NCBI GenBank assembly: GCA_031426435.1
Contig: JANPLH010000283.1
Location: 1 to 18,845 of the forward strand
Origin: UBA6168 sp031426435
GTDB lineage: Bacteria; Bacteroidota; Bacteroidia; Chitinophagales; Saprospiraceae
Length of the DNA stretch: 18,845 nucleotides
Direction: 5' to 3'
The notes beneath the pieces are model-generated. The model was not told the DNA's origin and did not search any database. It saw only the letters and a program-made list of their open reading frames with translations. Below, piece by piece: positions 7,092 through 15,008 of this stretch. A program made the translations under genes and the position numbers. The number at the start of each line of letters is the position of its first letter. The stretch's first letter is position 1.

Positions 7092-8107
7092 TTTAATTTG
7101 ATTTTAAGGTGAGCGGTATAGGTTTCCCCGTTGTCCCCTATGGTCAGTTCGTGGCGGTTGGGGTAGGTGATGGCAAGGCGGCGCTGCACGTTTTTCAGGC
7201 CGATGCCGCCCACCCGGTCTTGGTTCCGGCTGTTTTGGTTGATGGAGTTCTCGGTAGTGAAATCTAATACGCCGTCCTCTACAGCAAGGTGTATGCTCAC
7301 CCGGTAGCCCGACGAGTTGGAGCTGTACTTGAAAGCGTTTTCCACGAAAGGAATGAGGAGCATGGGCGCTATGACGTAACCGTTCACTTGATCGGGCAGG
7401 TCGCATTGGAGGTCGAGCAGTTCCTCGTCGTGGCGCAGCCGCTGCAATTCGATGTAGTTTTGGAGGTAGTCCACCTCTTTGCCAAGGTCAATCCAGTCCT
7501 TGTTGTAGTCGTAGAGCTGGTGGCTGAGGGTATCGGAGAACTTTAGCAGTGCCTCTTTGGCCCGCTCGTCCTCCTTTTGCTCCATCAAAAAATAAATCGT
7601 GTTCAGCGTGTTGAAGATGAAATGTGGGTTGATTTGCGACTTGAGCATTTCCAGTTCGCCCTCCAGGTTTTTTTTCTCCAATTGCACCGCATAGTTATTG
7701 CGCTCGTGCCACTGCTGGATGAACTTGAAGGCCGTGGTGAAGGCCACAAGCACCGTGGTGTCAACGAACAAAATGAAAGTCGGCTCCCAAGAAAAATAAT
7801 AGTCTTTGTTGGAAAAAAACGCCCGCATGACGAGGTTGACCACCCAAGAGTTGAGGATGATGATGGCAAAAATGCTGACGGTGTAAAACATCGCCCGCCG
7901 CTGCTTTATCATGTACTTGGGTATCCAAAAGTAGTAGTTGAAATAGACCACGCCCATGGAGCCTATGACGGTGGGCAGGTTGAAAGTGTCCCGGAACTGC
8001 GAGATGAAAACCACGTCCTGCATACTTGCAAATACCCAATATATCACCCAAAAGGCGGCATGAAACAAAAAGGAATTGATGGGCAGGGATTGTGGTTGTT
8101 GCTCCAT
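7088..8107 (-). CDS. LytS-type sensor histidine kinase
   Basis: 339 residues, inner membrane. About four hydrophobic spans lie near residues 12-28, 44-62, 73-98 and 107-130. A short coiled coil (LEKKNLEGELEMLKSQ) leads to the His_kinase H-box with His162 in QINPHFIFNTLNTIYFL. An N-box (LIPFVENAFKYS) and a G-box (GGIGLKNVQRRL) follow, completing the HATPase domain. There is no dedicated periplasmic sensor domain; sensing is likely through the membrane or short loops. It phosphorylates the LytTR regulator encoded directly downstream (4-nt overlap). The ATG at 8107 is the only start that keeps the first membrane span. Confidence 0.94.
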   Translation of the reverse strand: MEQQPQSLPINSFLFHAAFWVIYWVFASMQDVVFISQFRDTFNLPTVIGSMGVVYFNYYFWIPKYMIKQRRAMFYTVSIFAIIILNSWVVNLVMRAFFSNKDYYFSWEPTFILFVDTTVLVAFTTAFKFIQQWHERNNYAVQLEKKNLEGELEMLKSQINPHFIFNTLNTIYFLMEQKEDERAKEALLKFSDTLSHQLYDYNKDWIDLGKEVDYLQNYIELQRLRHDEELLDLQCDLPDQVNGYVIAPMLLIPFVENAFKYSSNSSGYRVSIHLAVEDGVLDFTTENSINQNSRNQDRVGGIGLKNVQRRLAITYPNRHELTIGDNGETYTAHLKIKLK

Positions 8108-8111
8108 CTGG

Positions 8112-8119
8112 CAAAGGTA
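8112..8119 (-). promoter_or_regulatory. Candidate -7 element (TACCTTTG) almost touching the kinase start
   Basis: TACCTTTG on the minus strand (8119-8112) is followed after four bases (CCAG) by the kinase ATG. If real, the transcript would be leaderless or nearly so. No TTG element is seen at the expected spacing, as the 8-nt repeats occupy it. It may be a chance match. Confidence 0.35.
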
Positions 8120-8128
8120 AGGTAAATG

Positions 8129-8184
8129 GGTTCATGGTTTCATGGGTTCATTGCTTCATGGTTTCATTGATTCATGGTCTTGTG
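8129..8184. repeat. Tandem 8-nt repeat tract in a divergent promoter region
   Basis: Six contiguous units fit GNTTCATN: GGTTCATG, GTTTCATG, GGTTCATT, GCTTCATG, GTTTCATT, GATTCATG (8129-8176), followed by a decayed GTCTTGTG. Unlike the four gaps to its left there is no inverted arm. It lies between the divergent kinase and caspase genes. Confidence 0.75.
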
Positions 8185-8246
8185 GGTGAGTCTTAAAACT
8201 GGATAGGTTGATTTCTGGAAAAAACAAATTCTTCGTAACTGTTAAC

Positions 8247-8254
8247 TATTTTTG
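8247..8254 (+). promoter_or_regulatory. -7 element (TATTTTTG) for the caspase-CHAT operon
   Basis: TATTTTTG matches TAnnTTTG and ends 34 nt before the ATG at 8288, the same distance as for the peroxidase and close to that for the sigma gene. No good TTG -33 element is visible, so it may depend on an activator or an alternative sigma factor. Confidence 0.45.
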
Positions 8255-8287
8255 GCGGCTGCAATTAACCCAAAAACAACCTTCGAC

Positions 8288-10240
8288 ATGTTGAAAACAA
8301 CTCGAATTTTGTTGCTCGCCATTTCTATTTCAGTTGAATTGGCAGCTGCTTTGCCTCCGGCCAAATCCTTGGGACCCAGCAAACTGGCGCTCATCGTCGC
8401 CGTTGGCAAATACCCATCAGCCTCTGGCTGGGAGCAGCTTTCTTCACAAAACGACATCCGCATCCTCAAAGACGCCCTGCTAAAACAAGGCTTCGCTGAA
8501 AGCGACATCGCCATCGTGCAGGACGAAGCTGCCACTCGCCAGGGCATCCTCAGCGCCATCCGAACCTATTTGATAGAAAAAGCAGAACCAGGCGACATTG
8601 CCATTTTCCACTTCTCCGGCCACGGCCAACAGGCACAGGACGAAAACGCCGACGAGGTGGACGGCTTTGACGAGGCCCTCGTGCCTTTCGACTCTCCAAA
8701 GCACTATCAATCAGGTATTTACGAAGGAGAAAATCTGATTCGTGACGAAGAATTGGGTGGCATTTTGAATGAGCTTCGCTCAAAAATTGGCCCACAGGGA
8801 CACCTCCTAACGCTCATTGACGCCTGCCACTCCGGCACTGCCACGAGGGGCTTGGCCAAGGCCCGTGGCACCAGCGAGCGCATGGCCAGCCCCGATTACG
8901 TGGCCGCCCATCCCGCACGCATGGGCGACGACAACGCCCTCGAATCCCCCGACAATTTGGAGCGGTTGGCCCCGATGGTCGCCTTGTTCAGCGCCAGCCC
9001 CAACCAACTCAGCTACGAGCACGTGGACGACAGCGGCGAGGGCTTCGGTATCTTGAGCTTCACGTTCAGCAAGGTGTTCGGCTCCGCAAGCGGGGGAACG
9101 AGCTACCGTGACCTTTTTGACCAAATACGGCTGCAGTTCAGCGCCCTCTCGCCCCGCCAGACCCCACAGGCCGAGGGCCAGCTCGACGGGGCCTTGCTGG
9201 GCGGACAAATCACGGGCAGCCTCCGATATTACCTGCCCGGCAACTGGATTGACACCAGAACTGTGAAATTGGACGCTGGCACCCTCGCCGGGCTGCACGA
9301 CGGGACGCTCGTCGCCCTCTACCCCGTCAGCGTGCAGGACACGACTGGCGTTGTTCCTTTCGCCTTCGGCAAAATCGCCAACGCCAGCCTGCTCGACTGC
9401 GACGTGGAACTGCAAAAAGCCGTTGCCCAAAATGACCGGGCTTGCCGCATCTACATCCGGGAGCAGAACTATGGCAGCCTCAGCGCCAGCTTGCGTTTGG
9501 AGCTTGCCTCCGGCAATTTGTTGGATGCCTTGCGGCAATTGCCGACCGAATGCCCAGCCATCCATTTCACCGAAACCAATCCCGAACTGGTCTTGCAGGA
9601 ACTGCCAACCGAGGGCGTTCTGCGGCTACTGACCAAGGATGGATTTGAGTTGGGCAAGTTCAAAATACCTGAGAATGAAAACTACCGGGGCTTGCTCCGG
9701 CAAGTGCAGCAGCAGGTGGTCGCCTTTGCGCAAGCGAAGTTCCTGCGGCCCATGGAAATCATGGACGACCACCTTGGGCTTGCCCTTGAGTTCCTCACGC
9801 CCGATGGCCAGCCCGTGCTGGGCAACCGCTTCAAATTGGGCGAGGAACTACGCCTACGCCTCCACAACACCGGCCAGGATGCCTGCTATTTCAGCGTTTT
9901 GGACATTCAGCCGGACAACCAAATAAGCATCATCGTGCCTGCCGGGAAGCCCGCCGTGGACTACTACCTGCCGCCCGGTGGCCGCTACGAATACCCTGAA
10001 CTGGTGGAGGTCTCGGAGCCAGTTGGTACGGAGGTGCTCAAGCTCATCGCCTCCGAGCAGCCGCTCGATTTGTCGAATATCGTGCAGACGAGGGGCGGGG
10101 CTGAACTGGGCCAGCATCCATTGGAGGTTTTGCTGCGAAAAACCTATCTTCGTGACGGCAGCCGGGGCGGCGAGACGGGGAACGTGCCGGGCGGCGGCGT
10201 GGCGGTGGGGTCGGTGGTGGTGGTGGTGATTGGGGATTAG
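8288..10240 (+). CDS. Exported metacaspase-like C14 peptidase with DUF4384-like C-terminus
   Basis: 650 residues from the ATG at 8288; an in-frame TTG at 8252 is less likely because the signal peptide (MLKTTRILLLAISISVELAAA) starts here. The caspase fold spans about 32-320. Catalytic His112 is in HFSGHG and Cys180 in LIDACHSG. An acidic EVDGFDEALVPFDS segment after the His resembles type I metacaspases, which cut after Arg/Lys and often need calcium (family knowledge). Residues ~490-590 (GLALEF, RLRLHNTGQDACYFSVLDIQPD, SIIVPAG) resemble DUF4384, often fused to caspases. The end is Gly/Val-rich. It is divergent from the LytS/LytTR genes and 40 nt upstream of the TPR-CHAT gene with no promoter or terminator between, so probably co-transcribed. 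The substrate is unknown. Confidence 0.9.
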   Translation: MLKTTRILLLAISISVELAAALPPAKSLGPSKLALIVAVGKYPSASGWEQLSSQNDIRILKDALLKQGFAESDIAIVQDEAATRQGILSAIRTYLIEKAEPGDIAIFHFSGHGQQAQDENADEVDGFDEALVPFDSPKHYQSGIYEGENLIRDEELGGILNELRSKIGPQGHLLTLIDACHSGTATRGLAKARGTSERMASPDYVAAHPARMGDDNALESPDNLERLAPMVALFSASPNQLSYEHVDDSGEGFGILSFTFSKVFGSASGGTSYRDLFDQIRLQFSALSPRQTPQAEGQLDGALLGGQITGSLRYYLPGNWIDTRTVKLDAGTLAGLHDGTLVALYPVSVQDTTGVVPFAFGKIANASLLDCDVELQKAVAQNDRACRIYIREQNYGSLSASLRLELASGNLLDALRQLPTECPAIHFTETNPELVLQELPTEGVLRLLTKDGFELGKFKIPENENYRGLLRQVQQQVVAFAQAKFLRPMEIMDDHLGLALEFLTPDGQPVLGNRFKLGEELRLRLHNTGQDACYFSVLDIQPDNQISIIVPAGKPAVDYYLPPGGRYEYPELVEVSEPVGTEVLKLIASEQPLDLSNIVQTRGGAELGQHPLEVLLRKTYLRDGSRGGETGNVPGGGVAVGSVVVVVIGD

Positions 10241-10280
10241 CTTTAACTTGATGCTTTCATTTTTTTAAAATCAAAAACCT

Positions 10281-13200
10281 ATGAAAAATTTGATGTGCCT
10301 TGTTTTTTGTGTGATGCCGTTTTGGGCGTTTGGGCAGGATGTGGATTCGTTGAGGGTGGCGGGGGAGGTGGATAGTTTGTTGGAGGAGTGCGGGAAGCTG
10401 TTGGATGATAATAAATTTGAAGATGCCCTGCATTTAATTGAAAGTACAAAAAATAAAGCGGAAATAGCATTTGGGAAAGAGTCGATGCGGTATGCTGATT
10501 GTGTTTATAAAAAAGGGATGATATTTAATTACTACATGAATAAATATATTGAAGCAGAACCCTTTTATTTAGAGGCCAAAGATATATATGAGAGAGTACT
10601 CGGAAAAGAACATTTGAAATATGCCCGCATTTTGAATAGTTTTGGAGGCCTTTATCACGTAAAGGGCGAAATCCAAAAGGCTTTGCCACTGTATATAGAA
10701 GCCCAAACAATCTTGGGAAAATTACAAGGGAAAGAACACCCAAATTACGCCTCTGTTATTAACAATTTAGCTATTATTTATCAGTCAGAAGGCAAATATG
10801 AAGAGGCGCTGCCATTATTTTTAGAGGCCAAAACCATCCGTGAAAAGGTATTGGGAAAAGACGACCCGGAATATGCGCTAACCTTGGCTGGTTTGGCGAT
10901 GCTTTATATGGACATGGGTGAATTAGATAATGCTGCTTCTTTGAGTATAGAAGCCAAAGTTATCCGTGAAAAGGTTTTTGGGAAAGAACACCCGGATTAT
11001 GCCTTTAGCCCTTTTAATTTGGGCATAGTTTATCAGTTGAAAGGCGAGTACGATAAAGCCCTGCCATTATATTTAGAAGCTAAGGCAATTTGGGGAAGGG
11101 TATGGGGGAAAGAAGACCCGTATTATGCGAATTGCCTAAACTCTTTGGCACTGCTCTATGTGGACATGGGTGAATACGACAAAGCCCTGCTATTGAATTT
11201 AGAAGTTAAAGACATTCGTGGAAAGGTGCTCGGAAAGGAACACCTAGACTATACAGGGTGCCTAATCAATTTGGCGATGGGTTACCAATTGAAAGGAGAG
11301 TACGACAAAGCCCTGCCATTGTATTTAGAATCCAAAGATATTTTTGAAAATGTGTTGGGAAAAACACACCCGATTTATGCTACACTCTTGAACAATATGG
11401 CAGAATTTTATTTAAATAAAGGAGAATTCGATAAATCTGAGATTCTGGCTTTAGAAGCCAAAGACATTCGTGAAAAGATGTTGGGAAAAACACATCCAGA
11501 TTATGCCCGAAGCCTTTTAGCCTTGGCGATTGCCTTTAAAGCCAAAGGGGAACAAAACAGGGCGTTATCATTGCTATTAGAAGCCAAAGAAATCTTAGGA
11601 AAGGCATTAGGAAAAGAACACCCAGATTATGCCATGAGCATATATAATATGGCATTGGTTTATAGTGACCAAGGTGACAATATTAATGCATCATCTTATT
11701 TTATCTCCTCAAACACTGCCATGAAATCTCTCATTCAAAAATCAGCAGACTACTCTACCGAGCGAGAAATGATGCACTACCAAGTCAAATTTGATGAGGG
11801 GTTCAAAAACCTCCTCCACTTCACCCAATCCCACCCCACCGACTCCCTATGCTATGCCGCCTACGACAACGCCTTATTCCTCAACAACGCCCTGCTCTTC
11901 AACGCCGTAGCCCGTGAAAAAGGCATCGCACAGGCAGACAGCAGCACCCGTGCCATCCACGCTGAATGGAAATCCTGCCATTTCCAGTTGGGCAAGCTTT
12001 ACTCCCAGCCAATCGCCGATAGGAACGCTGGACTGGTCGCCCGGCTCGAAGAACAGGCCAACGACTACGAAAAGGAACTCGTGCGCCGCTCCCCCGAATT
12101 TGCGGAAGCGCAAAAAGAAGTGTACTGGCAGGACGTCAAATCGCAACTGAACCCAAATGAAGCAGCCATAGAATTTATAAACTACAGTTGGCAAGACCGA
12201 AAAACCAAGGCCGACACCACCATGTACGCTGCGTTGGTCCTGACCCCCAACTCCCCTGCCCCCGCCTTCATCCCCCTCTGCCAAGAAGCCGACCTCCTCG
12301 CCATCCTTGACCAGCCGCAAGGCTACCGCCAAGGCTATTTCGACCGCCTTTACCGGGGCATCAAACCGAAGGCTGGCACAAAAACGGAAGGCCTTTACCA
12401 ACTCCTCTGGCAGCCGCTCGACAGCCTGCTGCAAGGCACGAAGCGCATATACTACGCCCCTTCTGGGCTGCTGCACCGCATCAATTTGGCCGCTATCCCG
12501 AACCCAGCGGAGCAAAAAAACATTGGTGCAACATACGAACTGGTGCAGCTCGGCAGCACGCGCCAGCTCGTCGTGAAGAACGAAACGGCTTTTGCCAAAA
12601 AAGACGCTGTCGTGCTGGGTGGCATCAACTACGAGGCGGAAAGCACTGCCCCACAACCACCAGTTGACAGCTCAGGGACGGAGGACGCCCTCGCCTTCGG
12701 CAGTAGCCTCGACTTCAACGGCCTGACCCGCAGCCTACGGGGCGGCGAATGGAAATACCTCGAAGGCACTGAAAAAGAGGCCACCGATATTGCGAAGCTG
12801 CTGAAAAAGAAGGGCTTCCAAACCCAGAAACTGGGCGGCCACGCCGCTACCGAGGAGGCTTTCAAAAGCATTGGGCAGGGAGGGCCGTCGCCGAGGGTGC
12901 TGCATATCGCTACGCACGGCTTCTTTTTTCCAGACCCGAAAACGGTAGACGGTGGACGGTGGACGGCAGACGGCGGACAGGCCATTTTCAAGCAATCGGA
13001 CAACCCGATGATACGCTCTGGGCTGATACTGGCGGGCGCCAACCCCGTGTGGAAGGGCGAACCAACGCCCGCCGGAAAGGAAGACGGCATCCTAACGGCG
13101 TATGAAATCAGCCAGATGAACCTCTCGAACACCGAACTGGTCGTGCTCTCCGCCTGCGAGACCGGGCTTGGCGATATCCAAGGGAACGAAGGCGTTTACG

Positions 13201-13418
13201 GTCTCCAGCGAGCCTTCAAGATTGCCGGGGCGAAGCACCTCATCATGAGCCTCTGGGACGTGCCGGACGAAGAGACCGCCGAGTTCATGGCCCTTTTTTA
13301 CAAGGAATGGCTGGGCGGCAAGGACATCCACGTCGCCTTTCGGCACACACAGCAGGTGATGCGGGAGGCGTACCCGAACGAGCCGTTTTTTTGGGCGGGG
13401 TTCGTTTTGGTGGAGTGA
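10281..13418 (+). CDS. Exported TPR-CHAT protease
   Basis: 1045 residues. A signal peptide (MKNLMCLVFCVMPFWAFG) is followed by about ten contiguous 42-residue TPR units of kinesin-light-chain type (residues ~71-490). Each has a YA..L..LA..Y...GEY.KALPLYLEAK..R.KVLGKEHPD pattern. A helical linker (~490-740) leads to a caspase-like CHAT domain with His879 in ATHGFFF and Cys959 in LSACETGLG, then LIMSLWDVPDE and the terminal FFWAGFVLVE. Both catalytic residues are present, so an active Cys protease is expected. The TPR part would bind a partner or substrate. The first half is clearly more AT-rich than the CHAT half. A 7-nt tandem repeat lies in the loop after the active-site His. A strong terminator follows. 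The substrate is unknown. Confidence 0.93.
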   Translation: MKNLMCLVFCVMPFWAFGQDVDSLRVAGEVDSLLEECGKLLDDNKFEDALHLIESTKNKAEIAFGKESMRYADCVYKKGMIFNYYMNKYIEAEPFYLEAKDIYERVLGKEHLKYARILNSFGGLYHVKGEIQKALPLYIEAQTILGKLQGKEHPNYASVINNLAIIYQSEGKYEEALPLFLEAKTIREKVLGKDDPEYALTLAGLAMLYMDMGELDNAASLSIEAKVIREKVFGKEHPDYAFSPFNLGIVYQLKGEYDKALPLYLEAKAIWGRVWGKEDPYYANCLNSLALLYVDMGEYDKALLLNLEVKDIRGKVLGKEHLDYTGCLINLAMGYQLKGEYDKALPLYLESKDIFENVLGKTHPIYATLLNNMAEFYLNKGEFDKSEILALEAKDIREKMLGKTHPDYARSLLALAIAFKAKGEQNRALSLLLEAKEILGKALGKEHPDYAMSIYNMALVYSDQGDNINASSYFISSNTAMKSLIQKSADYSTEREMMHYQVKFDEGFKNLLHFTQSHPTDSLCYAAYDNALFLNNALLFNAVAREKGIAQADSSTRAIHAEWKSCHFQLGKLYSQPIADRNAGLVARLEEQANDYEKELVRRSPEFAEAQKEVYWQDVKSQLNPNEAAIEFINYSWQDRKTKADTTMYAALVLTPNSPAPAFIPLCQEADLLAILDQPQGYRQGYFDRLYRGIKPKAGTKTEGLYQLLWQPLDSLLQGTKRIYYAPSGLLHRINLAAIPNPAEQKNIGATYELVQLGSTRQLVVKNETAFAKKDAVVLGGINYEAESTAPQPPVDSSGTEDALAFGSSLDFNGLTRSLRGGEWKYLEGTEKEATDIAKLLKKKGFQTQKLGGHAATEEAFKSIGQGGPSPRVLHIATHGFFFPDPKTVDGGRWTADGGQAIFKQSDNPMIRSGLILAGANPVWKGEPTPAGKEDGILTAYEISQMNLSNTELVVLSACETGLGDIQGNEGVYGLQRAFKIAGAKHLIMSLWDVPDEETAEFMALFYKEWLGGKDIHVAFRHTQQVMREAYPNEPFFWAGFVLVE
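10491..11755 (+). repeat. 126-bp tandem coding repeats (TPR units)
   Basis: Ten units of 42-43 codons run from the Tyr-Ala codons at 10491 to about 11755. Several stretches are strongly similar between copies (for example GGAAAAGAACACCC and GACAAAGCCCTGCCATT recur), pointing to recent duplication or gene conversion among some units. Confidence 0.8.
12944..12978 (+). repeat. Five 7-nt tandem units inside the CHAT coding region
   Basis: GGTAGAC, GGTGGAC, GGTGGAC, GGCAGAC, GGCGGAC run contiguously. They encode the loop VDGGRWTADGGQ between the catalytic His segment and the NPMIRSGLILAGAN strand. Because 7 is not a multiple of 3, the unit is read in all three frames. Confidence 0.75.
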
Positions 13419-13452
13419 AAATTGGTCATTGTGGCCGATGCAAGCAAAGAAA

Positions 13453-13497
13453 GGAAGCCGGGCTGCGCCAACAAGCGAAGCCCGGCTTCCTCGTTTT
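13453..13497 (+). terminator. Rho-independent terminator after the TPR-CHAT gene
   Basis: A perfect 12-bp GC-rich stem (GGAAGCCGGGCT 13453-13464 with AGCCCGGCTTCC 13479-13490), with a further CGC/GCG pairing in the loop, is followed by TCGTTTT. It lies 35 nt after the CHAT stop and separates the protease operon from the sigma gene. Confidence 0.8.
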
Positions 13498-13518
13498 AGG
13501 TTTAAACTCCTTATTTGT

Positions 13519-13526
13519 TACATTTG
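13519..13526 (+). promoter_or_regulatory. -7 element (TACATTTG) for the sigma/anti-sigma operon
   Basis: TACATTTG matches TAnnTTTG and ends 30 nt before the sigma gene ATG. The -33 position holds only T-rich sequence (GTTTTAGG), so the upstream element is weak. An unusual -33 could reflect autoregulation by the encoded sigma factor (inference). Confidence 0.5.
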
Positions 13527-13556
13527 CTACCCTCAACTGTTAACAACCGACCAACT

Positions 13557-14147
13557 ATGCCATTAACAAATGAAAGCTCAGATGCCGAAATGGTCTTAGC
13601 GCTGCGGGCGGGCGACAACCGGGCCTTCACGCAGGTGTATCGAAAGGGGTACAGCCTCGTGGAGGCGCTCATCACCAGGAACGGCGGCATTTCCGACGAT
13701 GCGCAGGACGTGTTCCAAGAAGTGCTTTTCATCGTGGTGAAAAGACTGCGGGAGCCGGGTTTTTCGCTCTCCTGCGCCCTGAACACCTACCTCTACGCCG
13801 TGGCCCGCAATATCTGGCGGGACCGGCTGCGGGGCAAAAAGCACAGCGTCGAGTTCAAGGATACGCTGCACGATTTCGAGGACCCGACCGAGTCTGAGAC
13901 GAACGCCAAGCGCCTTTTCGAGCAGCGACACAGCACGGTGAAAACACTGCTGGAGCAGCTCTCGGAAAAGTGCCGGGACATCATCATGGCTTTTTATTAC
14001 GAAAAAAAATCTATGCGGGACATCAGCGAGGCTACGGGCCTGGCCGAGGACGGCATACGGGTGCAAAAGCACCGCTGCATGGGCTACCTGAAAACCAAAA
14101 TGGAAGCACACCCAGATTTCACACACCTTAAAAATGACGAGCAATGA
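13557..14147 (+). CDS. ECF-family sigma-70 factor
   Basis: 196 residues. Region 2 (about 9-100) has DAEMVLALRAGDNRAF, DDAQDVFQEVLFIVVKRL and NTYLYAVARNIWRDRLR. Region 4 (about 130-185) has LLEQLSEKCRDIIMAFYYEKKSMRDISEATGLAEDGIRVQKHRC, a helix-turn-helix for -35-type recognition. No region 1 or 3, as expected for an ECF factor. The ATG at 13557 is chosen over an in-frame TTG at 13515 because homology and promoter spacing fit it. The stop overlaps the anti-sigma start by 4 nt, so the two are coupled. Its position between protease genes suggests it controls, or is released by, the neighbouring proteins (inference). Confidence 0.94.
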   Translation: MPLTNESSDAEMVLALRAGDNRAFTQVYRKGYSLVEALITRNGGISDDAQDVFQEVLFIVVKRLREPGFSLSCALNTYLYAVARNIWRDRLRGKKHSVEFKDTLHDFEDPTESETNAKRLFEQRHSTVKTLLEQLSEKCRDIIMAFYYEKKSMRDISEATGLAEDGIRVQKHRCMGYLKTKMEAHPDFTHLKNDEQ

Positions 14148-15007
14148 CACCAGATTTTCAACATATTGACCAAATAGACGCCTACCTGAACGACGTGTTG
14201 TCGGCAGGCGAGCGGGCCAGGTTCGAGCAGGAACTGGCCAACGATGCAGCGCTTCGGCGGGAGTTCGAGCTGGTGCAGGACATGCTTGGCGGCGTCGAAC
14301 TGAGTGGCGACGAGGCGCTGAAAGCCCAAATCGGGGCGGCACATTCGGAGCTAGTCACCGAGGGCTTTTTTGCGAAACCGGAAGCCAAAGTCGTCGAAAT
14401 GAAGCCCGCCCAATGGGGCATGAGGCGAGTGTTGGCCGTGGCCGCCTCCCTGCTGCTGCTCGTGGCGGCGGGAATTTGGTGGTGGTCGAAATCACAGGGC
14501 GACCCTGCACAACAAGTGGCCAAGCAGTACCTCTACGCCGAGTCCACCAAGCTGCCAACGCTGCTGGACGACATCTCCGCTCCCGGCCTCGGCCAGGACG
14601 ACCGCCCACGCCGCACCAGCCTCGCCGATGCGCTGAAACTGTACCAAAACAAGGCATTCGGCGAAGCCGAAAAAGCACTTGCGGCGCATTTGCAAACCTA
14701 TCCGAAGGACACGATTTCGCAGTTTTACCTTGCACTTAGCCACCTCGAATTGGGACATTTCGACCAAGCGGCGGCACTGCTCCGTCCCATTACGCCCGAA
14801 ACGTTGACGCCCGATGCACGGTCCGGCCAAGCCTCACAAGCCCTTGATTTTCAATATGAAATGACATGGTATTTGGCCTTGGCATCTTCACAATTGCCCG
14901 GACAGGCGGCGCAGGATTCGACCTTGTTGTTGCTTCGCAAACTGGAGGCATCGGGCAATGGGGAATGGGCGGCGAAGGCGAAGGAGGCGCTGGAGGAATT
15001 TAAGTGA
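14144..15007 (+). CDS. Membrane anti-sigma factor with periplasmic TPR domain
   Basis: 287 residues. The cytoplasmic part (1-94) has the anti-sigma-like pattern IDAYLNDVLSAGERARFEQE with LANDAALRREFEL, but no zinc-binding HxxxCxxC. One membrane span lies at about 95-114 (VLAVAASLLLLVAAGIWWW). The outer part (115-287) carries a TPR-like pair of helices (ADALKLYQNKAFGEAEKALAAHLQTYPKD, QFYLALSHLELGHFDQAAALL) and ends in a further helical stretch. It would hold the ECF sigma factor at the membrane until a signal, possibly cleavage of the outer domain by a neighbouring protease, releases it (inference). The start ATG overlaps the sigma stop (14144-14147). A large inverted repeat follows directly after the stop. 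Confidence 0.85.
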   Translation: MTPDFQHIDQIDAYLNDVLSAGERARFEQELANDAALRREFELVQDMLGGVELSGDEALKAQIGAAHSELVTEGFFAKPEAKVVEMKPAQWGMRRVLAVAASLLLLVAAGIWWWSKSQGDPAQQVAKQYLYAESTKLPTLLDDISAPGLGQDDRPRRTSLADALKLYQNKAFGEAEKALAAHLQTYPKDTISQFYLALSHLELGHFDQAAALLRPITPETLTPDARSGQASQALDFQYEMTWYLALASSQLPGQAAQDSTLLLLRKLEASGNGEWAAKAKEALEEFK

Positions 15008-15008
15008 A

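Noticed and set aside
8807..9565. A 252-codon minus-strand frame inside the first caspase gene
   Set aside because: Antisense to conserved caspase sequence, including the catalytic Cys region. It is long only because the gene is GC-rich and few stops occur.
10196..10240. GGT-rich end of the first caspase gene as a contingency repeat
   Set aside because: The units are short and imperfect, and a Gly/Val-rich end is compatible with ordinary coding sequence.
10281..13418. The TPR-CHAT gene as a true Craspase component
   Set aside because: It has a signal peptide, and there is no gRAMP/Cas7-11, Csx30, Csx31 or CRISPR array in the window. Only the analogy is kept.
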